Source of the DNA: Desulfocapsa sp.
GTDB taxonomy: Bacteria > Desulfobacterota > Desulfobulbia > Desulfobulbales > Desulfocapsaceae
Assembly: GCA_030145625.1 (NCBI GenBank)
Contig: JAQYVF010000023.1
Location: 1-55,358 of the forward strand
DNA length: 55,358 nt
Direction: 5' to 3'
The translations under genes and the position numbers were made by a program. Below, one piece after another: positions 35,065 through 43,992 of this stretch; position 1 is the stretch's first letter; the number at the start of each line of letters is the position of its first letter. Below the pieces are notes generated by a model, which had not been told where the DNA came from, made no database searches, and saw nothing but the letters and a program-made list of their open reading frames with translations.

Positions 35065-36234
35065 TCAGGGAAAAAACGTCAGGAGTGGTTCCTGTTTTTT
35101 TAAATCCTTAAGAGAATAATGTGTCCCCCGCCAGTCAATACCCTGATTGACAAGGGTTGTCCAGACCGCTTGCATCACTATATAAACAATAAAATACGGG
35201 GTAATAAGAGACCAGGGCAAAGAAGTGCGCCGCACTTTCATGCCGCCGGCATTGCATAAAAAGACTCCAAAACGACACAGCATGGTGAGTCCAAAAAAGA
35301 TCCTGGCCGTTCCCTGAGCCAGAAACAGTCCCCAAAATGGAACAATGGTCATCACCACAATCCCGAGAATACCGACAGCAGCATAGGCGACTCGATAGCT
35401 ATAGAGGGCAAAGATATTTTTCATCAGACCACGGACCATCTCAGCAACAGTCTCATACCACCGAACCTGGACGAAATCTCCGCCAAGCAGACAGTCCTGG
35501 CTCAATCCCTGCTCTTTTACCTTCTTCCCCAGCATAATATCATCAATGGGATGCATTTTCAGGGTCGCATGGCCCCCCAGTTTCCAGTAAGCATCCCGGC
35601 TGATCATATTAAAGGCACCCACCCCGATAAAAGCCCTGCTGTCTGAATTTCTGACATTCCAGGGTTTGAGGAGAAGAAAAAGACCACCCAGGGCATCGAC
35701 CACCATTGCGTTAAGCAGTCCTCCCTGTGCCACATTACGAAAGATCAGGGAAAGATGGTCCAGCCCTTCACCAACAAAATAAGCCACAGCGCGACTGAGG
35801 GTGGATGGCTCCATGACAATATCAGCATCGGTAAAGAGCAGGATCTGCCCCCGAGCCTGCATTGCTCCCCAATACAGGGCATGATTTTTGCCGAGCCATC
35901 CCGAAGGAAGTTCCGTTATCTGCTCCACCCGGATCTCTGGAAACTCCAGCCCCAAAGCTGTAAGGAGCGCGTAGGTCCCGTCTGTGGAACGATCATCGAT
36001 AATGATGATCTCCAGGTTCGAGTAGTCCTGTTGCAACAGAGAACGCAGAGCGGGCTCCAAGGTTGTCTCTTCGTTACAGGCAGGCACAATGATGGAGACA
36101 AGAGGCGTTTCCAGGGAATCATCCGGCTGCACAGCCCCCAGACTTTTCATCTTCCGGCTCCCCAAGAAGATCTGGAACAAGGTGCAGAGACTCAGGAGAA
36201 AGAGAAAAAAGGAAAAAATTGTCAAAAAAGACAT
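35065..36234 (-). CDS. Membrane-associated family 2 glycosyltransferase
   Basis: A 389-residue GT-A enzyme. An N-terminal membrane helix (FLTIFSFFLFLLSLCTLFQI) precedes the catalytic domain: SIIVPACNEETTLEPAL, IIIIDDRSTDGT (nucleotide-sugar Asp pair), FTDADI (the DxD-like metal motif), then HPIDDIMLGKKVKEQG and QVRWYET (the QxxRW-like acceptor/processivity segment). Three to four C-terminal helices follow (about 270-370). It resembles hopanoid-associated HpnB and other lipid or exopolysaccharide glycosyltransferases; acceptor and sugar are not determined. It is 133 bp downstream of the beta-helix gene on the same strand. Confidence 0.88.
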   Translation of the reverse strand: MSFLTIFSFFLFLLSLCTLFQIFLGSRKMKSLGAVQPDDSLETPLVSIIVPACNEETTLEPALRSLLQQDYSNLEIIIIDDRSTDGTYALLTALGLEFPEIRVEQITELPSGWLGKNHALYWGAMQARGQILLFTDADIVMEPSTLSRAVAYFVGEGLDHLSLIFRNVAQGGLLNAMVVDALGGLFLLLKPWNVRNSDSRAFIGVGAFNMISRDAYWKLGGHATLKMHPIDDIMLGKKVKEQGLSQDCLLGGDFVQVRWYETVAEMVRGLMKNIFALYSYRVAYAAVGILGIVVMTIVPFWGLFLAQGTARIFFGLTMLCRFGVFLCNAGGMKVRRTSLPWSLITPYFIVYIVMQAVWTTLVNQGIDWRGTHYSLKDLKKQEPLLTFFP

Positions 36235-36367
36235 AAGTTATAGGGAATCACATCCTCCACGCACAGAAACCACCTGGAATCAGAAAATTTGATTGTAAGA
36301 TAAGAAAGTTATAGTACCATTTTTATTCTCACATAAAAACTTCTCTCCACAGTTTTTCTATCGATCA

Positions 36368-37303
36368 CTAAAAACACGCAATGTTCAATGCAGCAAAATT
36401 CACATCATAGGCCCCAACACAGGTTAATCCAATGCCGGCCACTGCTCCATCCAGCAAAGTACCAGCGACTTTGGCCTTGGCATCGACGCCCTGGGTTACA
36501 ATACTTTTCACTCCCTTTAAAGTAGAATTTTTTATCGTTACCAAAGAGGAAGTGCCCTCAATCAATACTGCCGCGGTGTACTGCCCCCCTGACGCAGTGG
36601 CAGTCACATTGGTCATCGTCGGGGAAGAGTTGTTATTGTCCACAGCATAGGAAGAGCCTGTCCCGGACGCAGTAGTAGTGGTCACCTTCACATTGCTCAT
36701 CGTCGGTGAGGAGGAGGTGGTGTTATCCACACCTCTGGCGTTAGCTTCCGAGGACACAGTAACACTCATATGAGTCATCGTTGGTGAAGAAGAGGAATTG
36801 AGCACACCATAGCAGTACAATCCGGAAACACTGACGGTCACATCTTGAATGACCGGTGAGCTGTTTTCATTCCAGATACCGGATGAATAATTAGTAGGTC
36901 CGGTATTTTCTACAGTCAGGTCACTCAGGGTGGCGTGATCGGCTCCGGAGATGATGGCGGTGCTGGCATCAAACGAATAAGCCCAGATTGCACCGGTCAG
37001 CTTGGTGCTCTGTTCCCCAGTACCGATAACAGAGACATACTCCTTCATCACCAGAGTCTCCGTCATGGTATATACTCCCGGACCAATCAACACCACATAG
37101 GGATTAGAAGCGCTGGCATTGGTAATAGAGTTAACCGCAGCCACAGGATTGGTAAAATCCCCACCCTGCGCGGAAACAGTCACAACATTTGCCAGTTTCT
37201 TGGCAGAATTAAGCGGAATAACAACCGCTTTATTGTGGGCGGCCGCTACCGACAGTGAAAAACAAATCGTGAGAAACACAAAAACAGTCGTTACACATTT
37301 CAT
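36368..37303 (-). CDS. Secreted right-handed beta-helix protein
   Basis: A 311-residue exported protein from the ATG at 37303 (GGAAGAG upstream). A signal peptide (cleaved after VAAA) is followed by a ~100-residue cap shared with the neighbour (VVTVSAQGGDF, NPYVVLIGPGVYTMTETLVMKEYVSVIGTG) and then repeated ~25-residue coils with the N(S/T)SSPTM.NV..T. pattern. The cap resembles the pectin-lyase-fold start of carbohydrate esterases/pectinesterases, but no catalytic Asp/Arg set is evident. It is probably a surface or adhesin-like structural protein. It lies 92 bp downstream of the frameshifted paralogue and behind the same c-di-GMP riboswitch. Confidence 0.85.
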   Translation of the reverse strand: MKCVTTVFVFLTICFSLSVAAAHNKAVVIPLNSAKKLANVVTVSAQGGDFTNPVAAVNSITNASASNPYVVLIGPGVYTMTETLVMKEYVSVIGTGEQSTKLTGAIWAYSFDASTAIISGADHATLSDLTVENTGPTNYSSGIWNENSSPVIQDVTVSVSGLYCYGVLNSSSSPTMTHMSVTVSSEANARGVDNTTSSSPTMSNVKVTTTTASGTGSSYAVDNNNSSPTMTNVTATASGGQYTAAVLIEGTSSLVTIKNSTLKGVKSIVTQGVDAKAKVAGTLLDGAVAGIGLTCVGAYDVNFAALNIACF

Positions 37304-37395
37304 TCTCTTCCCCCATATACTGATATAAAAAATGACAAAGTACGTCCCAACCCTTCTCCGGGACAAAACGTTGTCTTCTAACTACTCCCGGCAGC

Positions 37396-38435
37396 CTATA
37401 AACTTGATAGTTGACAGGTGTCAAGCAAGGCCGTAGCCACACCATTATCTGAATTGACACAGGTTAACGTTCCACTATCCTTCGTCACCCCACCAAGAAT
37501 GGACGACTGCATAACCCGAATGATACCACCGCCCACATATATTCCACCATCACTGCCCTCCAGCGTACAATGCCGGGTAGTGATCGTATTATCCGAACCG
37601 AGAGAGTTAAAAATACCGTAATTGGACGTCCCCCCGGATGCACTGGTGGTCACATTACTCAGACGAAGAGAGGAAGAACCAGTGTTGGTTACACCATGGG
37701 TATTCATTTCCCCGCCGAATGCGCGAGCAGTGACGTTAACCATACTCGGTGAAGAGGAGGTATTCCATATACCATAGCTATATCTTCCCCCGGATGCACT
37801 GGCGCTTACGTTGTTCATTCTTGGAGAAGAGGAGCCATTATACACACCCCAGTTATTTACCCCCCCGGATGCGCTAGCGGTCACGTTGATCATAGTCGGA
37901 GAGGAGGAGGTGTTAAACACACCACTGCAGTAGGCCCCCCCCGATGCGCTGGCGGTCACATTCTGAATGAGTGGTGAACTGTGTTGCTATTGTAAAGAGC
38001 AAACCAAATTGACGAGCTGCCAGCGTCGGGATTGATGTTTTCTAGGGTGAGATCACTCAGAACAGCATTGTCGGCTCCGGAAACAAGAGCAGAGTTCGCA
38101 TCAAGAGAACCGCCACCTATTGCGCCGGTCAGTTTGGTACTCTGCTCCCCTGTCCCCATGACGGAGACATACTCCTTCATCACCAGGGTCTCGGTCAGGG
38201 TATATATTCCCGGACCAATCAGTACCACATAGGGATTGGAAGGTCCGGCATCGCTAATGGAATTAACCGCTGCCACAGGGTCAGTAAAATCACCGCCCTG
38301 TGCAGAAACAGTCACCACATGTGCCAGTTTCCTGGCCGAATTGATTGGAATGATGACCACATTGTCATGGGCAGCTGCTACTGAGAGTGAAGAACAAGCC
38401 ATGAAGACCGCAAGAACAGACACAAGCCATTTCAT
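37396..38435 (-). pseudogene. Secreted beta-helix protein, paralogue of the next gene, split by a 2-bp frameshift
   Basis: The first frame (38435-37956) starts at an ATG with GGAGGG upstream and encodes a signal peptide and the cap domain. It goes out of frame at about 37980, where AGCAACACAGTTCACC has one extra AC compared with the expected AGC AAC AGT TCA CC. Beyond it the second frame (to 37396) continues with SSPLIQNVTASASGG and four to five ~25-residue coils (N.SSSP.M.NV.ASASGG). Restoring the frame gives ~345 residues, similar to the downstream paralogue. It could be a true pseudogene, a dinucleotide slippage switch or a sequence error. It is the first gene behind the c-di-GMP riboswitch. 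Confidence 0.82.
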
Positions 38436-38459
38436 ACTCTACCCTCCATATAGTCACAT

Positions 38460-38499
38460 AAAAAAAGCCGAGTTGTCACAAAATTCTGACAACCCGGCT
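38460..38499 (-). terminator. Intrinsic terminator of the c-di-GMP riboswitch
   Basis: On the minus strand AGCCGGGTTGTCA pairs with TGACAACTCGGCT (one G-T mismatch) and is followed by seven T. It sits between the aptamer and the start codon at 38435, and its left arm is also the 3' end of the aptamer, the usual arrangement for a transcription switch. Confidence 0.88.
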
Positions 38500-38556
38500 A
38501 TCTGCGAAAGACCCGTGGCTTTCCGTCCCTGCTTTACAACAGGTTTGGCTTTTCTA
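38490..38556 (-). ncRNA. Cyclic-di-GMP-I riboswitch (GEMM-I)
   Basis: On the minus strand the GEMM-I core is present: AAGCCAAACC, a hairpin CCTGTT-GTAA-AGCAGG capped by a GNRA (GUAA) tetraloop, GGGACGGAAAGCC, then CACGGGTCT and AGATAGCCGGGTTG. Against the consensus (GGCAAACC and GACGCAAAGCC) positions 21 and 46, which pair, are C and G instead of G and C, so the pair is kept. Position 20 is G, as in c-di-GMP binders rather than the A20 cGAMP variants. Because the terminator left arm is part of the aptamer, ligand binding should prevent termination (an ON switch), which is inference. It controls the two beta-helix genes. Confidence 0.85.
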
Positions 38557-38562
38557 ATTGAC

Positions 38563-38592
38563 ACTATATTGCAAAAATGGCATGGGTGTCAA
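38563..38592 (-). promoter_or_regulatory. Sigma-70 promoter of the riboswitch / beta-helix operon
   Basis: On the minus strand TTGACA (38587-38592) and TATAGT (38563-38568) are 18 bp apart. The implied start point, near 38555, is at the first base of the riboswitch aptamer. Confidence 0.75.
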
Positions 38593-38629
38593 GACAGACA
38601 ACCTGACACGATTTGGAAGTGAGCAGCTC

Positions 38630-38895
38630 AGAGATAAAAATCCGGGCCCAGAGGACCCGGCCTTGATTGCCCCTTAAAGGGGGAATTTCACTTATACCCA
38701 TTGGCACTCGCTGAGCACCACAGAAGATGCCGAAAAAGGAGTTTGAACTGTTTGAGCGAAGCGAGTTTTCAAACTCCCGGCATTTTCGAGGAGCGCAAGG
38801 AAGTCCGAAGGACCGAGGGACACGGGGGCCCTTTCTTTTGCTTCGTTTTCTTTGGGCATGCAAAGAAAATGAAGAGGTACAACATTATCAAAATG
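38630..38895 (+). repeat. Dispersed intergenic repeat with several hairpins
   Basis: A GC-rich stretch of stacked hairpins: GAGTTTGAA...TTCAAACTC (38740-38776), and CTTCGTTTTCTTTG-GGCATG-CAAAGAAAATGAAG (key arms CGTTTTCTTTG and CAAAGAAAA, 38842-38875), preceded by GACCGAGGGACACGGGGGCC. I recognise the CCCTTTCTTTTG...TTTCTTTGGGCA.GCAAAGAAA theme as a repeat common in proteobacterial intergenic regions; short frames over it are often mis-annotated as proteins. It lies between mltG and the riboswitch promoter. No second copy is in the window. Confidence 0.65.
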
Positions 38896-38913
38896 GTTAA
38901 GCCAATTTGCTCT

Positions 38914-38939
38914 GACCTGGCCTAAAAGACCAGGTTTTT
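38914..38939 (+). terminator. Terminator-like hairpin
   Basis: ACCTGG-N9-CCAGGT followed by TTTTT on the plus strand. No plus-strand gene ends nearby, so it may belong to the dispersed repeat just upstream. For the minus-strand mltG it lacks a T run. Confidence 0.5.
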
Positions 38940-38966
38940 CGTTTTAAAATAAAAAATGACAGATAC

Positions 38967-40049
38967 TTATTCTCTCATTATCTTACTCTCTGTCCTCCTG
39001 ATCTTTTTCCTGCCCCGCTGGTACTTATTCACAGCCCGGTTGTGTTCGCGAAGGCTCTCGGAAAAATAATGACTGCTATTATTCTTGGAAACAAAATAAA
39101 GATAGTCACTTTCTGTCGGATGGAGAACCGCTAACAACGCCTCTCCACCTGGGTTACAGATCGGACCAGCCGGAAGCCGCTTCAGGGTATAAGTATTATA
39201 GGGTGAGGGCGTTTTTAGGTCTTTACGGGTCAAGTTACCGCTAAAATTCTCAATCCCATAGATCACGGTGGGATCGGACTGCATACGCATCCTTTTTTTC
39301 AGACGGTTGTGAAAGACACCTGCTATCAGCGGACGTTCCGAGGCCCGACCTGTTTCCTTTTCCACCATGGAGGCCAGGATCAAGATTTCATAAGGAGAAA
39401 GTGTGGAGGGAGCATCAGTCTGTAGATCTTGCCATACAACAAAAAAACGACGAACCTGCATACGAAGGAGATCTGCAGTCGTATGTCCCTTGCGAGTCAG
39501 ATGATAGGTATCCGGGTAGAGATACCCTTCCAGACTTGTCCTTGACTCCAAGCCCAGACTTTTTAGAAACTCAGGATCATTTGCCAGGCGTATAAACTCA
39601 TCCCGGTCACACCAGCCACCAGAGGCAAAAATTTCTGCAATATCAACAATGGTCAAGCCCTCCGGAATGGTAACCGCATGCTGAATCGGGCGGATAGTGG
39701 CAAGTTCCCTGAGCAGTTCTCCAGGTGTCTGCCCCCGATGCAGTGCAAATTCACCTGCCTGCAGTTTTGCAGAAAGCCCGAGAAAACGAGCCAGGACCAG
39801 GAAGCGGATATCATCAGAAACCAGGCCGCCATCACTGAGAATTTTGCTGATCTCTCGAACAGCTGTCCCTGCTGGGACAATTACAGTGACCGTTTCAGCT
39901 CTATTCCCATCAGCCTTTTGCCCGGCATAGTGGGCCAGCCATCCTAGCAGACACAAAGAGCTCAGCAAAAGAAAAAGGACCACCCCAAGGGTGATCCTTT
40001 TCAAAGACGAGTTTCTCCGGGGAAGCTCCTGTTCGATCTCTTCTGTCAC
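38967..40049 (-). CDS. mltG: Endolytic peptidoglycan transglycosylase MltG
   Basis: A 360-residue protein with one N-terminal membrane anchor (about 19-40), a LysM-like region (VIVPAGTAVREISKIL), and the YceG catalytic domain: GYLYPDTYHL, ILASMVEKETGRASERPLIAGVFHNRL-type block (catalytic Glu230 in MVEKE), MQSDPTVIYG, SPYNTY and LPAGPICNPG. It cuts nascent glycan strands near the membrane and so ends chain growth. It is encoded after lon, 47 bp apart and on the same strand. Confidence 0.96.
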   Translation of the reverse strand: MTEEIEQELPRRNSSLKRITLGVVLFLLLSSLCLLGWLAHYAGQKADGNRAETVTVIVPAGTAVREISKILSDGGLVSDDIRFLVLARFLGLSAKLQAGEFALHRGQTPGELLRELATIRPIQHAVTIPEGLTIVDIAEIFASGGWCDRDEFIRLANDPEFLKSLGLESRTSLEGYLYPDTYHLTRKGHTTADLLRMQVRRFFVVWQDLQTDAPSTLSPYEILILASMVEKETGRASERPLIAGVFHNRLKKRMRMQSDPTVIYGIENFSGNLTRKDLKTPSPYNTYTLKRLPAGPICNPGGEALLAVLHPTESDYLYFVSKNNSSHYFSESLREHNRAVNKYQRGRKKIRRTESKIMRE

Positions 40050-40096
40050 AGCTCTCCGGCTATTTCATGATAAGTAAAGGATACAACAGAGACAAC

Positions 40097-42496
40097 CTAT
40101 GCCTTTTTTTCCTTCTTTTTCGTAGTACTAAAGGCAATCTGCACAACCTCGTCCATATCCTTGACCGGAAAAAACTTCATGGTTTTGCGAATCTCTGACG
40201 GGATCTCCACCAGATCTTTTTTATTCTGCTCCGGGATAATTACCTTGTTAATACCGGCACGAACCGCGGCCAATGCCTTTTCCTTGAGTCCGCCGATGGG
40301 CAGGACTCGACCACGCAGGGTAACCTCACCGGTCATTGCCAGACATTTTGCCACTTTCTTACCGGTAATGGCTGAATAAATAGCTGTGGCCATGGTAATT
40401 CCTGCTGAAGGACCATCTTTAGGGATAGCACCAGCCGGGACATGGACATGCAGGTCATGCTTATCAAAGTAATCCTCTTTTACGTCAAGATCTTGCACAC
40501 GACTCCGGCAGTAAGTCAGCGCTGCCTGCACAGACTCTTTCATCACATCACCGAGTTGTCCGGTCAGAGTCAATTTCCCCTTTCCAGGCATGATATTGAC
40601 CTCGATCTGCAGAATCTCGCCCCCCACTTCGGTCCATGCCAGTCCTGTAACCAAACCCGGTTGATACAGAGTTTCAAGCTCTGATTCTGGGATGGTCTTG
40701 GGCGGCCCAAGGTAGCGATCAATGGTATTGCGAGTGATCGAATAAGGTCCTTTTCCGCCTTCTGCAATTTTTCGCGCCACTTTTCTGCAGATCTTACCGA
40801 GTTCCCGCTCCAGGTTTCTGAGTCCTGCCTCATGGGTGTAGTGCGTCACGATATACTGAATGGTCTCATCTGTCAGACGGAGATGTCTGCCTTTAATTCC
40901 ATTTTCCTTTATCTGCCTGGGCAGCAGGTACTTGCGGGCAATAACCACTTTTTCTTCCAGGGTGTATCCCGACAGCTCGATCATTTCCATCCTGTCCAGA
41001 AGCGGCCCGGGAATGGTGTCAGTCCTGTTTGCCGTGGTAATGAACATGACCTTGGACAGATCAAAAGGCATATTCATATAATGATCGGTAAACTCAAAAT
41101 TCTGTTCCGGATCCAGGACTTCAAGGAGTGCAGATGAAGGATCGCCACGATAATCAGAACCGATTTTATCAACCTCATCCATCATAAAGAGAGGATTATT
41201 GGAGTTGACGATTTTGAGACCCTGAATAATCCTACCCGGCATGGCCCCGATATAAGTACGGCGATGCCCTCGAATTTCAGCCTCATCACGCATACCGCCC
41301 AAAGAGAGACGATAAAATTTCCTGCCCATGGCCTTGGCAATGGATTGCCCCAGCGAAGTCTTACCCACACCTGGGGGACCGACAAAACAGAGAATAGGCC
41401 CCTTGGTGGAGGGGTTCAGCTTACGAACTGCCAGATATTCCAGAATACGTTCTTTAACCTTATCAAGCCCGAAGTGATCTGCATCCAACACATCTTTGGC
41501 TGCCTTCAGATCCAGGCGATCTTTGCTTCCTTTTTTCCAGGGTACATCCAGAATCCAATCGATATAGGTTCGGATGATAGTGGCCTCGGAGGAGTCAGGA
41601 TGCATCATCTCCATGCGGCTGACCTGCTTTTTGGCCTCTTTACGCACGGGTTTCGGCATTTTGGTCTTCTGCAGCTTACGCATCAAATCATCAATTTCCT
41701 GACCGCGCTCGTCTCCATCACCCAGCTCTTTCTGCAGGGCATGCAGTTGTTCACGAAGGAAGTACTCACGCTGAGACTTGCTCATCTCTTCCTTGGCATC
41801 CGACTGAATCTTGGCCTGCACCGTAGAGACCTCAAGTTCCTTGGTCAATAACTCGTTGACCAGTTGCAGACGTTTAATCGGATCAAGCTCTTCAAGAATG
41901 GACTGAGACTCAGTGATTTTCAAACGCAGATTGGACCCCACCAGATCCGCAAGTCTGCCCGGCTCCTCTATATTGTTAATAATCATCATCAGATCAGCAG
42001 AGAGGATGCCGCGCAAAGACATGATTTTCTCAGTCTGCTCACGCACAGTGCGTATCAGGGCCTCTGTCTCCACATTCACATCCTCCACTTCAACTTCCTG
42101 AAGGACATCGATCTTGACCTGAAAATGTGGATCTGTGCTCACATATTCCTTAATCTTTGCCTTGGCAACGGCCTGGACTAATACCTTGAGCCGCCCATCG
42201 GGAAGTTTCAGGGTCCGCATCACCATACATACCATGCCCACGTCATACAGGTCTTCCGGCTCCGGATTGTCTCGAGTGGCATCCTTTTGAGTGACCAGCA
42301 TGAGCAGCTTGTCTCCGTCCTGGGAGGAATTTACTGCATCCACCGAACTGGGACGCCCGACAAAAAGAGGGATAATCATGTAATTAAAGACAACTACATC
42401 ACGCACAGCCATCATCGGCAATTCATCCGGGATGACCATATTCTCATGATTGGTAAAATCATCCATTCCAATGGACAATGAATCATTAAATTCCAC
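40097..42496 (-). CDS. lon: ATP-dependent protease Lon
   Basis: A 799-residue protein beginning with GTG at 42496, 8 nt after a perfect AGGAGGT. The LAN substrate domain ([23 protein letters not shown] region) is followed by a coiled coil, the AAA+ module (Walker A GPPGVGKT, Walker [11 protein letters not shown]) and the serine-lysine protease domain with PKDGPSAG (Ser697) and [10 protein letters not shown] (Lys740). The Ser-to-Lys distance of 43 equals that of the E. coli enzyme. It degrades damaged and regulatory proteins in the cytoplasm. A sigma-70 promoter lies ~80 bp upstream; no heat-shock-type operator is evident. Confidence 0.98.
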   Translation of the reverse strand: MEFNDSLSIGMDDFTNHENMVIPDELPMMAVRDVVVFNYMIIPLFVGRPSSVDAVNSSQDGDKLLMLVTQKDATRDNPEPEDLYDVGMVCMVMRTLKLPDGRLKVLVQAVAKAKIKEYVSTDPHFQVKIDVLQEVEVEDVNVETEALIRTVREQTEKIMSLRGILSADLMMIINNIEEPGRLADLVGSNLRLKITESQSILEELDPIKRLQLVNELLTKELEVSTVQAKIQSDAKEEMSKSQREYFLREQLHALQKELGDGDERGQEIDDLMRKLQKTKMPKPVRKEAKKQVSRMEMMHPDSSEATIIRTYIDWILDVPWKKGSKDRLDLKAAKDVLDADHFGLDKVKERILEYLAVRKLNPSTKGPILCFVGPPGVGKTSLGQSIAKAMGRKFYRLSLGGMRDEAEIRGHRRTYIGAMPGRIIQGLKIVNSNNPLFMMDEVDKIGSDYRGDPSSALLEVLDPEQNFEFTDHYMNMPFDLSKVMFITTANRTDTIPGPLLDRMEMIELSGYTLEEKVVIARKYLLPRQIKENGIKGRHLRLTDETIQYIVTHYTHEAGLRNLERELGKICRKVARKIAEGGKGPYSITRNTIDRYLGPPKTIPESELETLYQPGLVTGLAWTEVGGEILQIEVNIMPGKGKLTLTGQLGDVMKESVQAALTYCRSRVQDLDVKEDYFDKHDLHVHVPAGAIPKDGPSAGITMATAIYSAITGKKVAKCLAMTGEVTLRGRVLPIGGLKEKALAAVRAGINKVIIPEQNKKDLVEIPSEIRKTMKFFPVKDMDEVVQIAFSTTKKKEKKA

Positions 42497-42576
42497 AAAG
42501 ACCTCCTAGTATGAGAAAAACAGTATATGCTGCCCTGCCTCTCCTCGTCATCTGGTAAATTATTTAACCAGCTTTT

Positions 42577-42604
42577 TTTATATAAAAAAAATTTGAATTG
42601 TCAA
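42577..42604 (-). promoter_or_regulatory. Sigma-70 promoter of lon
   Basis: On the minus strand TTGACA (42599-42604) is followed after 16 bp by TATAAA (42577-42582). A small hairpin (CTGGTT...ACCAG, 42551-42570) would form at the very 5' end of the message. Confidence 0.7.
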
Positions 42605-42772
42605 AATATCGCAAAAACTTAAACACTGCCTATATTGAAGTCAAGCCGCCAATCACTCCTGAATCGGTTTCCACCCTTTTTTTCTTGAATATTTTCACAT
42701 TTTCCACCATACTGAGGCCTCCTGTACCAACCCTTTCCATGATTTTTCCTTTTCCAGATTCAGGTGAGAAAA

Positions 42773-43573
42773 ATGCTGAACACACAATCCTTTTTTGACC
42801 TGTCCCTATTCCCACACGCCGCACTCTTCGCAAAAGAAAAGCCGGTATGGGAAGCACTCAATACGCTGACAGCATACATGGATAATCACAGCTATCCCAG
42901 CCTAAACAGCCCCCTGCTCCCGGACAGTACCCCTCTGCCATTGAGCGTCATCCTTCATCACGGAAATATTCTCTCCAGCGTAGGTTATACCATTGAGTTC
43001 GGTGATACAACAAAAGGCGGATTAACGGTCAAAATGGGTGAAATTGTACTGACAGGAGCCTCAGTAATTATGGCTGGGGCCACTCTCGTTGGCAACAAGG
43101 TGGATATCGGCGAAGGTGCTTTCATCGAAGGGGGAGCATTGATCAAATCGCCGGCCATCATCGGAGACCACACAGAGGTGCGGCAGGGAGCCTACCTCCG
43201 AGGCTACTGCCTTACAGGAAAAAGCTGTGTGATCGGACACACCACCGAGGTAAAACACTCCATATTTCTCAACGATGCCAAAGCCGGTCATTTTGCCTAT
43301 CTTGGCGACTCCATTCTGGGTCAGGACAGCAATCTCGGTGCCGGAACAAAATTTGCCAACCTCAAATTCCTTGGCGGCAACGTGTCCATCCGCACGGAAA
43401 AGGGCATAATCGATACCGGCCGAAGAAAATTCGGCGCCATCCTCGGAGACCGCGCACAGACCGGGTGCAACTCCGTCACCAACCCAGGGACCATAATCGG
43501 CAAAGGGGGAATCCTGATGCCTAACACCACAGCCCCCTCCGGCTACCATCCCCCACAATCCATCATACGCTAG
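42773..43573 (+). CDS. Left-handed beta-helix (hexapeptide) transferase-like protein
   Basis: A 266-residue protein; I place the start at the ATG at 42773 with AGGTGAG as its ribosome binding site, rather than at the GTG inside that site. After an ~85-residue helical start come hexapeptide turns typical of left-handed beta helices (LTGASVIMAGATLVGNKVDIGEG, PAIIGDHTEVRQGAYLRG, CVIGHTTEVKHSIF; the I/V-G repeat is the key pattern). It resembles the C-terminal domain of sugar-1-phosphate nucleotidyltransferases (GlmU/RmlA-like), but no nucleotidyl-transfer domain is present. It is probably an acyltransferase or sugar-binding homologue. Single gene, divergent from lon. Confidence 0.85.
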   Translation: MLNTQSFFDLSLFPHAALFAKEKPVWEALNTLTAYMDNHSYPSLNSPLLPDSTPLPLSVILHHGNILSSVGYTIEFGDTTKGGLTVKMGEIVLTGASVIMAGATLVGNKVDIGEGAFIEGGALIKSPAIIGDHTEVRQGAYLRGYCLTGKSCVIGHTTEVKHSIFLNDAKAGHFAYLGDSILGQDSNLGAGTKFANLKFLGGNVSIRTEKGIIDTGRRKFGAILGDRAQTGCNSVTNPGTIIGKGGILMPNTTAPSGYHPPQSIIR

Positions 43574-43992
43574 TACGAACCTGTCACACCTTCCTGATCC
43601 TATTCCACACCTGCTTTATTGTGATTAGAGTCACATAGAACTCCCCTGAACCCTAAACTGCAATAAAGCAGGCAGAAAAAATTAGGGCCTGACATACCAT
43701 CGTCTCAGCATTGACGAGATACATGTCCCTATCAACATAAGCCCAGACTCTTAGGACAACATCCTGTCATCACTCTTTTTTTCTTAAACCACTGCAACTC
43801 AACCAACCTTATCAACATTTACCACTCCCTCTCCCTGCTCCACTTCTTTCCTCCCCCTCCCCTTTCATGACATCTTTTCTCATTTTTTTATCAGCTCCTG
43901 TTTCTTTTCTCTTGATTTTGTGCATTATTCCATTATATTTTGTGCATTGGCACGATACGCGTGTCTTTTTTTCTTTATCCCAAGGACACATT
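43574..43992. other. Intergenic region upstream of the NifX/MinD cluster
   Basis: Apart from the CRP/HcpR-like site and its flanking inverted repeat (43610-43672), I see only AT-rich pyrimidine runs on the plus strand. The frame of the NifX-like gene extends upstream to 43867, but the AAGGA before the ATG at 43993 and the family start at MKIAIS argue for the shorter form. Confidence 0.5.
43610..43672 (+). promoter_or_regulatory. CRP/HcpR-type operator within a 12-bp inverted repeat
   Basis: TGTGATTAGAGTCACA (43620-43635) is a perfect TGTGA-N6-TCACA palindrome, the form recognised by CRP/FNR-family regulators including HcpR of sulfate reducers. It is embedded in the left arm of a perfect inverted repeat, CCTGCTTTATTG (43610-43621) and CAATAAAGCAGG (43661-43672). 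It lies 358 bp before the NifX-like start codon. Confidence 0.5.

Noticed and set aside
38699-38715. Possible sigma-54 promoter TTGGCAC-TCGCT-GAGCA
   Set aside because: GG and GC are correctly spaced, but it lies inside a dispersed repeat and no gene follows on that strand.
38701-38925. 74-codon frame on the plus strand
   Set aside because: It reads through a hairpin-rich dispersed repeat; similar frames are a known source of false hypothetical proteins.
43938-43960. Possible sigma-54 promoter TTGGCACGATAC... before the NifX-like gene
   Set aside because: The -24 element is perfect but the -12 position reads GCGTG where TTGCA is needed, so the essential GC is out of place.
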